Translations under genes and position numbers: made by a program
Shown here: piece after piece, positions 1-5,338 of the stretch
Layout of the letters: the number at the start of each line of letters is the position of its first letter
Position numbering within the stretch: position 1 is the stretch's first letter
Notes under the pieces: generated by a model
What the model was told of the DNA's origin: nothing
Databases searched by the model: none
What the model saw: only the letters and a program-made list of their open reading frames with translations
Assembly (NCBI GenBank): GCA_005773145.1
Contig: SXHS01000285.1
Span: 1 to 6,680 of the forward strand
Source of the DNA: Planctomycetaceae bacterium
GTDB taxonomy: Bacteria > Planctomycetota > Planctomycetia > Pirellulales > Pirellulaceae
Direction: 5' to 3'
DNA length: 6,680 bases

Positions 1-23
1 CGTTGCCAGCATTGCTGGCAACG
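1..23. repeat. Perfect 10-bp inverted repeat at window edge
   Basis: CGTTGCCAGC (1-10) and GCTGGCAACG (14-23) are exact reverse complements around a 3-base ATT loop. It lies inside the probable coding end of the upstream gene and is not followed by a T-run on the + strand. It may extend past the left edge. Its function is unknown; it could be an mRNA hairpin or a small palindromic repeat. Confidence 0.7.
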
Positions 24-112
24 TGGACGAACCAGTTTCGCAAGAGTCCTACGTCGCTGGCGACTTTATCGGTTGCACCGATCACGAGACTTGCGAAGTT
101 TTTGCGTATTAA
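1..112 (+). CDS. C-terminal end of an upstream gene, product unknown (partial)
   Basis: Reading from base 2, 36 codons stay open to a TAA at 110-112. The peptide ends in GDFIGCTDHETCEVFAY. First codon positions are strongly enriched in G and A, as expected of coding DNA. The + strand intrinsic terminator at 174-192, about 60 bases after the stop, fits a gene that ends here. The product is not recognised. Two short Cys residues near the end (IGCTDHETC) could form a disulfide or a metal site, which is speculation. The assignment is weak because the same codon register on the minus strand, and the other two + frames, are also open over most of this stretch. The minus reading has no ATG and no ribosome binding site, so the + reading is preferred. 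Confidence 0.4.
   Translation, partial: VASIAGNVDEPVSQESYVAGDFIGCTDHETCEVFAY
34..103 (+). repeat. Nested inverted repeats predicting a branched RNA fold followed by T5
   Basis: TTCGCAAG (37-44) pairs exactly with CTTGCGAA (90-97), and the stem can extend to 34/100 with two G-U pairs. Inside it are two smaller hairpins: GTCG/CGAC around CTGG (53-64), and ATCGGT/ACCGAT around TGC (68-82). The outer stem runs directly into TTTTT (99-103). The arms are read directly from the sequence. Whether the RNA folds this way is inference, and the element overlaps probable coding sequence. Confidence 0.4.
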
Positions 113-142
113 GGGAATGTTGGTGGAGACCTGAGACGGGCG

Positions 143-166
143 ATTTGAGATTTCAAATTTGAGATC
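143..166. repeat. AT-rich direct repeat and near-palindrome
   Basis: ATTTGAGAT occurs at 143-151 and again at 157-165. The stretch 149-166 is an 18-base near-palindrome centred on the perfect TCAAATTTGA (153-162), with a single T-G wobble. It lies between the probable end of the upstream gene and the terminator at 174. It could be a protein-binding site, or a copy of a dispersed intergenic repeat. Neither can be decided from one copy. Confidence 0.5.
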
Positions 167-173
167 GGGTTAT

Positions 174-194
174 GCCGGTAAGACCGGCTTTTAT
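174..194 (+). terminator. Intrinsic terminator, + strand
   Basis: GCCGGT (174-179) and ACCGGC (183-188) form a perfect GC-rich 6-bp stem around an AAG loop. TTTTAT follows immediately (189-194). The T-tract is only on the + strand, so it ends transcription arriving from the left, most simply that of the gene ending at 112. Confidence 0.75.
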
Positions 195-308
195 GCTAGC
201 TGGCAATGGGACCTAACCGGGTGCTGGAACTAATGGCAGCATGAGCCCGCAGCGCCCCAAGCAGGTCCTGTGCGAGCGACATGTTGCATAATCCGCACCA
301 ACGATTTG

Positions 309-332
309 GTCGCGCGCGACGCGATCCTTTTT
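309..332 (+). repeat. GC-rich palindrome followed by a T-run
   Basis: The 12 bases at 309-320 (GTCGCGCGCGAC) are a perfect palindrome. An alternative pairing is TCGCG (310-314) with CGCGA at 315-319 or 320-324. TTTTT follows at 328-332. This could be a weak terminator or a palindromic operator upstream of the large gene. The three bases between stem and T-run, and the ambiguous pairing, make a terminator call unsafe. Confidence 0.35.
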
Positions 333-392
333 CCTCATCGCCAGACTTTTCCTAGGCGGTCCCCATCGGCTGGCTAACTAGCATGGAATCTT

Positions 393-462
393 GAGGCCCA
401 GATGGGGCCTCGTGACGGCCTCGTTCTCCGGGAAATTTCCCGTTTCCGACCGAGGGCCGGTC
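393..462 (+). repeat. Three successive inverted repeats in the leader of the secreted protein gene
   Basis: Hairpin A pairs GAGGCCC (393-399) with GGGCCTC (405-411) around a 5-base loop. A second GGCCTC copy at 417-422 could compete for the same left arm. Element B is the perfect 14-base palindrome CGGGAAATTTCCCG (429-442). Hairpin C pairs GACCG (448-452) with CGGTC (458-462) around a 5-base loop. They lie 82-151 bases before the preferred ATG at 544. Such a run suggests a structured 5' leader or an operator, but no known riboswitch class is recognised. Confidence 0.55.
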
Positions 463-531
463 ATCTCTTCGATTCGCTCGTGGCTCGTTATCTCGCGACT
501 GATGTTTCTCGTTTCACTCCGTCTGGCTTTT

Positions 532-536
532 GGGAG
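532..536 (+). promoter_or_regulatory. Ribosome binding site deciding the start at 544
   Basis: GGGAG ends 7 bases before ATG 544. The competing starts TTG 391 and ATG 502 in the same frame have no comparable site, so this motif is the main reason for choosing 544. Confidence 0.65.
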
Positions 537-543
537 TCCGCTC

Positions 544-3294
544 ATGTTGTCGTGGTTGATAGGCACGCGACCAAGAGAAGTTGCACGCCGGTCTCGCCCT
601 CGTCTGGGGCATGCGCGTTGGCTGCAGTTGGAGTCGTTGGAAACACGCCGCATGCTGTCGGTGGCGCCGATTGCCGATTGGACGATCGCTGCGGCTCAGG
701 AATTGTCAACCACCGTGCCGACCAGTCACAAACCACAATCCAAGGTGTGGGAAAACGACAACGCCTGGTGGTCGGTGATTCCGAATGGCTCGGGAACCCA
801 CCTCTATAAACTGACCGGCAATGCGTGGCAGCAACAGTTGCAACTGACGACCGAAACGGAAATTCAGGCGGACGTGAAGTCGCTGGGGAACCTCGCGCAT
901 GTACTCTTGTTTGATGGTCCGCAGTCCCAGTTGGCCACGCTGGAGTATTCGTCGACCCTGGGCGTCTACCAATGGTGGTCAGCCCGCGCCGGCCTGGTGG
1001 ATATCGGTCTCGACAATGGTGTCGAAACGGCTACCATCGATGTGGACTCGACGGGTCGCATGTGGCTGGCGTCCGATGGCACTTCGCAGATTAATGTGCG
1101 CTACAGCGATGGTCTCTACGACTCCTGGAGTGCCCCCATCACGCTCGCCGACAATGTTAGCTCCGATGATATCGCCGTGATTACGGCCATGCCCAACAAT
1201 CGGATGGGGGTTTTCTGGTCCAATCAGACGACGGAACGCTTTGGATTCCGTATTCATCTCGATGGAACGGCGCCCGAATTGTGGACGACCGATGAGGTGC
1301 CAGCCTCACAGTCGGCTCTGAACCTTGGGCACGGCATGGCCGACGATCACGTGAATGTGGCGGTAACGAGTGACGGGACGCTGTATGCGGCCGTCAAGAC
1401 GGGCTACGACACGTCCGGCCAGCCGTTGATTGCTCTGTTGGTGCGACGGGCCAACGGGAGCTGGGACGATTTGTACGAAGTCGATTCCGACGGTACTCGG
1501 CCCATTGTGGTGGTCAACGAATCGGCCAACCGCGTGGTGGTGATGTACACCGAGACCAAGGGGGGTGGGCGCATCGTGATGCGGGAGTCTCCGCTGGGCC
1601 AAATCAGCTTTGGAGCCAAAAAGGTGGTGATCTCGCAATCGACCAATGACGTCACGGCGCCCAAACATGTCTTTAGCGATGAACTGGTGGTCATGGCGGG
1701 GGGATCCACGACGGTTTATTCGGTCCGCATGACCTCCCCCACCTCGCCGGGCCCCGTGACGACCAACACCAACGTCACGCGGACTTTTCGCGATGGTGTC
1801 ACCCCGTCGAGTAGCTACAGCGGAACACGCGATACGTGGATTCGTGCCACGAGTCCGACTCGCCGAAGTGGAAGTTCTTCGTCACTCACGATCGATGGCA
1901 GCCCCGACAGCGCGGCCTTGTTGAAATGGGATATCAGCTCGATTCCAACAGGAAGCGTGGTAACGGGCGCCTCCATTACGTTGCAGGTCACGAGTGGCAC
2001 CGTGGATGGCTATGAAATCTACGAACTACTGCGCAACTGGTCCGAATCCGACGCAACGTGGCTACAGGCGACTGCGGGCGGTTCATGGCAGGTAGCTGGC
2101 GCGCAAGGGGCCAGCGATCGAGGGAACGCGGTACTGGGCGTGTTGTCCTCGCCGTCGACCGGATCTGTGACGTTATCCTTGAATGCCGCCGGTTTGGCGG
2201 TCGTGCAACGTTGGATCAATGACCCGTCCTCGAATTTTGGCGTCGTGTTGCAAGACTACGTGAATGCAAGCGACGCGGCAACCTTTCGTTCGCGCGAGAC
2301 TTCGACTTCGGGTCAGCGTCCCCAGTTGCGAGTCGATTACTCAACCGGCCCGGTCGGCCCGGTTGTCAATCAAGCGCCTGTGGTGGATGCCGGTGCCCCT
2401 CAGATTGCCCAAGTCGGGCAGCTCGTGATCTTGGCGGGATTGGTTACGGACGACGGTCTCCCCAGTCCTCCGCAGGGCATCACGACCCTCTGGAGTGTGC
2501 AGAGCGGCCCAAGTCCCGTCGTCTTCGGGGATGCTGCGGCGCGGACTACCGGCGCTACGTTTTCGACGGTTGGGACCTATGTGCTGCAGTTGACTGCGTT
2601 TGACGGCGCCCTGACCACCATCGACACGGTTACGATCACGATCCAAGCAGCCAGCGCATCGACCTTGGACCAGGGATTGGCCGCCCACTGGCGCATGGAC
2701 CAACTCGTCGGCCCCCAGTTGACCGACGCCTCGACTTTGGCCAACCACGCCCTAGTCACCGGAAACCCACAAGTAACAACCGGTCGGGTGAATGCCGCCC
2801 TGGCCTTCGATGGCAATGACTTTGCCAACGCGCCACACCATTCGTCCCTTAACGTGGGGCAACAGTTGACTCTATCGACGTGGATACGCCCGGGAAAGGT
2901 GGATACCCAGTACCTCATAACGAAATCCGTAAAGGATCAAGTGGATGGCTTTGAGCTGTCTTTGTCCAGCACCGGTACCATGTTCGTTCGCTTCAATCAG
3001 GCGACGAGCGCCAATGCGTTTCGAGTGGATTCGTTAACCAAATACACCGCCAATGCCAGCCAGTGGATCCACCTGGCTGCAACGTACGATGGTCAGTTCA
3101 TTCGACTCTTCGTGAACGGTGTTCAAGAGGCGAGCTTGCAGGCCAACTTCACGATGGCCCAAAACACTCGGAATCTGTTCCTTGGCTCGGGTGACAGCGG
3201 CTATCGGCCGTACCAGGGTGGCATGGACGACGTGCGCATCTACAATCGAGCGCTAACTGCGGCGGATATCCAGAGTCTGGCAACGCAGGCCTAA
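544..3294 (+). CDS. Secreted multidomain protein: LEPR-XLL-like N-terminus, propeller-like, DNRLRE, PKD-like and LamG domains
   Basis: This 916-residue protein is probably exported and carbohydrate- or surface-binding; no catalytic site is recognised. Residues 1-28 are rich in Arg, followed by LESLETRRMLS (29-39), a match to the planctomycete LEPR-XLL N-terminal signature. Residues about 45-396 contain repeated W/G/D-rich strands (for example TGRMWLASDGTSQ) like BNR or sialidase-type propellers, without an enzyme signature I can confirm. Residues about 413-600 form a DNRLRE/CBM96-type domain, with NWSESDATW (498-506) and a closing RPQLRVDY. Residues about 610-701 are PKD-like (opening NQAPVVDAG, ending DTVTITIQ). 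Residues about 707-914 are a LamG/concanavalin-like domain (AALAFDG, IHLAATYDG, DDVRIYNRAL). There is no dockerin and no C-terminal sorting segment. ATG 544 is chosen for its GGGAG site. A longer product from ATG 502 or TTG 391 would add a hydrophobic stretch. The gene is a single transcription unit convergent with the glycosyltransferase gene. Confidence 0.85.
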   Translation: MLSWLIGTRPREVARRSRPRLGHARWLQLESLETRRMLSVAPIADWTIAAAQELSTTVPTSHKPQSKVWENDNAWWSVIPNGSGTHLYKLTGNAWQQQLQLTTETEIQADVKSLGNLAHVLLFDGPQSQLATLEYSSTLGVYQWWSARAGLVDIGLDNGVETATIDVDSTGRMWLASDGTSQINVRYSDGLYDSWSAPITLADNVSSDDIAVITAMPNNRMGVFWSNQTTERFGFRIHLDGTAPELWTTDEVPASQSALNLGHGMADDHVNVAVTSDGTLYAAVKTGYDTSGQPLIALLVRRANGSWDDLYEVDSDGTRPIVVVNESANRVVVMYTETKGGGRIVMRESPLGQISFGAKKVVISQSTNDVTAPKHVFSDELVVMAGGSTTVYSVRMTSPTSPGPVTTNTNVTRTFRDGVTPSSSYSGTRDTWIRATSPTRRSGSSSSLTIDGSPDSAALLKWDISSIPTGSVVTGASITLQVTSGTVDGYEIYELLRNWSESDATWLQATAGGSWQVAGAQGASDRGNAVLGVLSSPSTGSVTLSLNAAGLAVVQRWINDPSSNFGVVLQDYVNASDAATFRSRETSTSGQRPQLRVDYSTGPVGPVVNQAPVVDAGAPQIAQVGQLVILAGLVTDDGLPSPPQGITTLWSVQSGPSPVVFGDAAARTTGATFSTVGTYVLQLTAFDGALTTIDTVTITIQAASASTLDQGLAAHWRMDQLVGPQLTDASTLANHALVTGNPQVTTGRVNAALAFDGNDFANAPHHSSLNVGQQLTLSTWIRPGKVDTQYLITKSVKDQVDGFELSLSSTGTMFVRFNQATSANAFRVDSLTKYTANASQWIHLAATYDGQFIRLFVNGVQEASLQANFTMAQNTRNLFLGSGDSGYRPYQGGMDDVRIYNRALTAADIQSLATQA
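2346..2363 (+). repeat. 9-bp tandem duplication in an interdomain linker
   Basis: CGGCCCGGT occurs twice in tandem (2346-2354 and 2355-2363). It encodes GPVGPV in the linker between the DNRLRE and PKD-like domains. It is in frame, so it lengthens the linker without disrupting the protein. Confidence 0.7.
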
Positions 3295-3344
3295 GTCGCG
3301 ATCCCGCGCGACGTCAGAACCGATCCCGCGTCATGCCGCGCGGG
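3295..3344. terminator. Candidate bidirectional termination region between convergent genes
   Basis: GTCGCG (3295-3300) pairs with CGCGAC (3307-3312) directly after the TAA of the secreted protein gene. CCCGCG (3325-3330) pairs with CGCGGG (3339-3344) across the TGA of the glycosyltransferase gene. CGATCCCGCG is repeated directly at 3299-3308 and 3321-3330. Neither hairpin has a U-tract, so these are not standard intrinsic terminators. The position between convergent stops is what suggests a role in termination or transcript stability. Confidence 0.4.
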
Positions 3345-4521
3345 TGCGTTGGCATCCGCGCGTATTGACAACTTGGCGGTAGAGCGTCAGGTATTCACGC
3401 GCGATGGCGGACCAGTCGAATCGTTGGACCATGGTTGGCACATTGCGTCGCAGTCGCTGGGCGAGTTCCCGGTCGTGAAGCAATTGGTTCAGCGCCGCAG
3501 TTAGTGCGGTGACATCCTCGGCCGGGCAGAGCAGGCCGTTGCGCAGATGCTGCACAAGTTCCGTATTGCCGCCGACTGCCGTGGCGACAACAGGCAAACC
3601 GGCCGCCTGTGCTTCGAGGATGACGTTGGCAAAGGGCTCACGACGGGACGCGCACACGAAGGCTTCGGCATGCCGATACCAGCCAGCCTTCGCTTCTCCG
3701 ACCACCTGCCCTAAGAACCGCACGCGTGCCGACAACCCCAAGGCATCGGCGAGTCGTCGCAGGGCGGGCCCTTCAGGCCCTTCCCCGGCAATCACCAAGT
3801 CCAGGTGCTGGGTTTTCAGCTGAGCGAAGGCACTTAGGACCAGGTCGAATCCTTTCCGTGGCCAGAGGTTGCCCAGGCTCAACAAGTAGGGGCGATCCAA
3901 GGGACGCGGAGCCTGAGCGAATTGAGACAAGTTCACGCCGTTGTGAATGGTATGCAGTCGATCTTGGGATGTGCGTGGCGGCAGCAAATGCTCAATCACT
4001 TCGCGCAAATAGCGACCTTGTGCGATGATGCCATCGGCCTCGGCGAGCGTGGAGGCCACGCGTGCTCGCAGTCGAGGGTGTTTGCAAATCTGCTCCCCGG
4101 GCAAGATGTCGCTGCCATGTGGACGGACCACAAAGGGGACACCTAGCCATCGCCGAAACGTGGCCGCCACGAAACCTGGGGGATATGTGGCGTGACAATG
4201 CAGCACGTCGAACCGATGTCGCAGGTGCAAAGTGGCGAGTTTGGCGATCGCCAAGCGGACGCCATGACGCTTCGAAAGTGGACGGCGGTAACGAACGACC
4301 GGATAGGGATATTGAGCGTCGTCATGGGCTCGACGGGGCTTGGGAGCCAGGATGACAACCTTCTGGCCGGCGGCGACCAATTGTCGCGCCAAATTGTCCA
4401 ATACGCCCTCAGCACCGCCAATATCTGGAAAAAAGGAGTCGGTATAACAGCCAATGCTTAGCGGTCGGCAGTCGGCGCCTGTCGTGGGGAGCGGGGGATG
4501 TCGAGTTGTCTGGGATTGCAC
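3331..4521 (-). CDS. GT4-family glycosyltransferase
   Basis: This 396-residue, GT-B fold enzyme is predicted to transfer a sugar from a nucleotide-sugar donor to a growing glycan on the cytoplasmic face of the membrane. The N-terminal acceptor domain contains TDSFFPDIGGAEGV (27-40), DVLHCH (105-110) and RPHGSDI (133-139). The C-terminal donor domain starts near HNGVN (193-197) and contains SLGNLWPRKGFD (215-226), with the Arg-Lys pair expected to bind donor phosphate, then IAGEGPE (244-250). The family's E-x7-E motif is intact (E295 and E303 in REPFANVILEA). Length is normal for the family. The start is GTG 4521: an in-frame TGA lies 15 bases upstream and no other standard start codon precedes the GGAE motif. 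The ribosome binding site is weak, so translation may depend on the upstream genes. It is the last gene of the visible minus-strand series. Donor, acceptor and linkage cannot be told from sequence. Confidence 0.9.
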   Translation of the reverse strand: MQSQTTRHPPLPTTGADCRPLSIGCYTDSFFPDIGGAEGVLDNLARQLVAAGQKVVILAPKPRRAHDDAQYPYPVVRYRRPLSKRHGVRLAIAKLATLHLRHRFDVLHCHATYPPGFVAATFRRWLGVPFVVRPHGSDILPGEQICKHPRLRARVASTLAEADGIIAQGRYLREVIEHLLPPRTSQDRLHTIHNGVNLSQFAQAPRPLDRPYLLSLGNLWPRKGFDLVLSAFAQLKTQHLDLVIAGEGPEGPALRRLADALGLSARVRFLGQVVGEAKAGWYRHAEAFVCASRREPFANVILEAQAAGLPVVATAVGGNTELVQHLRNGLLCPAEDVTALTAALNQLLHDRELAQRLRRNVPTMVQRFDWSAIAREYLTLYRQVVNTRGCQRTRAA

Positions 4522-4596
4522 GCGTGGGGCTCGAGTTCAGCTGACGTGATGAGGTGGGTGAAAATACTCCGTTCGAGAATCTCCTGAGCGGACGGC

Positions 4597-5262
4597 TTAG
4601 GCGGCCCGCAAGCTGTTGGGCTGGAGTGAGTTGGCGCCGATACGCAACAAGTGTGCGACGATTTGATCCGTCGAGTGCAGTGCCGTGTTGAAGCGGACAA
4701 TGGAGACCGGATGCGTCTCCTTGATCAAGTCGAGCAGTTCCAGGTACTCACGCCGGTGGTCCGTGAGGAGATCCTTGGCGGTTGTGCTATTCAGCTGCTT
4801 TAGTCGGTGAGGCTTGTCTCGGGTCAGCACACGATCGAGCAGCAGATCATCGGGCGCATCCAACCATACGACGCGATCGATGAGATGAGACCAGTGGTCC
4901 ACGGCGCTCAGCCACCAATCACCTCCCCGAAGCGTTTGCATGCGCGCGAGCCGGTAGAGAGGTCCTTGATCAAAGATGAGTCGTTCCGACCCACGTCCCA
5001 CGACCTCCCCCAGCGTATCGATCACGATTTGGTCCGCGATTTCATTGCGTACATCGTGCCCCAAGGCGAGCGCGGTCAGGAAGTCGGGGCACGCACGCAG
5101 GCAATGGCGGGCGAACGAGAAAGGATGCTGGCCTCTGGAAAGTCCCCGGCTGTAGGTCGCCGATGGATCGGCCTGTGCCAGCGCGTGAGCGAGTGTCGTC
5201 TTACCGGTTCCAGCCACTCCGACGACTTCGAGCGTGCGAGTGAAGAACTTATGCGGTTTCAT
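4597..5262 (-). CDS. P-loop kinase-like protein, substrate unknown
   Basis: This 221-residue soluble protein has the fold signature of nucleoside/adenylate-type kinases. It would move a phosphate from ATP to an unidentified small molecule. Walker A is GVAGTGKT (15-22). The FDQGPLYR segment (97-104) sits where thymidylate-type kinases have their DR(Y/F/W) substrate-side motif, here DQ in place of DR. VVWLDAPDD (131-139) is the following core strand, and the Arg-rich RVLTRDKPHR (144-153) resembles a lid. ATG 5262 is fixed by an in-frame TGA 9-12 bases upstream and a GAGGGGG ribosome binding site 4 bases before the ATG. It lies 66 bases after the kinase-fusion gene and 75 bases before the glycosyltransferase gene, so glycan metabolism is the contextual guess. 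A regulatory ATPase role is also possible. Confidence 0.75.
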   Translation of the reverse strand: MKPHKFFTRTLEVVGVAGTGKTTLAHALAQADPSATYSRGLSRGQHPFSFARHCLRACPDFLTALALGHDVRNEIADQIVIDTLGEVVGRGSERLIFDQGPLYRLARMQTLRGGDWWLSAVDHWSHLIDRVVWLDAPDDLLLDRVLTRDKPHRLKQLNSTTAKDLLTDHRREYLELLDLIKETHPVSIVRFNTALHSTDQIVAHLLRIGANSLQPNSLRAA

Positions 5263-5266
5263 CGAG

Positions 5267-5273
5267 CCCCCTC
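5267..5273 (-). promoter_or_regulatory. Ribosome binding site of the small P-loop kinase gene
   Basis: Read on the minus strand, GAGGGGG lies 4 bases upstream of ATG 5262. It is the clearest ribosome binding site in the minus-strand series and supports independent translation of this gene. Confidence 0.65.
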
Positions 5274-5286
5274 ATGATGCCAGGTC

Positions 5287-5338
5287 GTTGAATCAGCCCA
5301 CTCGTGACCACCACTGCAGAGCAGTGACTCAGTTCAAC
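5287..5338 (-). repeat. Nested inverted repeats spanning the gap between the two kinase genes
   Basis: CACTGC (5312-5317) and GCAGTG (5321-5326) form a perfect 6-bp stem with a 3-base loop, starting two bases after the stop codon of the upstream gene. An outer pair, GTTGAA (5287-5292) with TTCAAC (5333-5338), encloses it. No T-run follows on the minus strand. It therefore looks more like an mRNA processing or stability hairpin than a terminator. Confidence 0.45.

Larger units (their letters stand above)
195..543. other. Non-coding region and leader upstream of the large secreted protein gene
   Basis: No gene is supported here. Short reading frames (ATG 206, 12 codons; ATG 241, 16 codons) lack ribosome binding sites. 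A CATAAT at 287-292 resembles a -10 box but has no good -35 partner, so no promoter is called. The stretch does hold several inverted repeats, listed separately (309-324 and 393-462). The frame of the downstream gene stays open back to an in-frame TAG at 379-381. A start at TTG 391 or ATG 502 is therefore formally possible, but neither has a ribosome binding site. Confidence 0.6.

Noticed and set aside
1..172. Minus-strand reading frame in the same codon register as the upstream gene end.
   Set aside because: It begins after a stop at 170-172 and has no ATG; the only GTG (85-83) lacks a ribosome binding site. The strand-symmetric codon pattern explains why it looks coding.
226..250. GGAAC at 226-230 as an ECF sigma factor -35 element.
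   Set aside because: No matching CGTC-like -10 element at the expected 16-17 base spacing.
206..291. Two tiny overlapping reading frames (12 and 16 codons) joined by ATGA at 241-244.
   Set aside because: Neither has a ribosome binding site or a recognisable peptide, and the overlap can easily arise by chance.
264..292. Possible promoter with -10 CATAAT (287-292).
   Set aside because: No acceptable -35 box lies at 16-18 bases upstream and there is no extended -10 TGn, so a single hexamer match is not enough.
4807..5277. 156-codon + strand open frame opposite the small kinase gene.
   Set aside because: It is antisense to a gene with clear Walker A motif and ribosome binding site, and its product has no recognisable feature.
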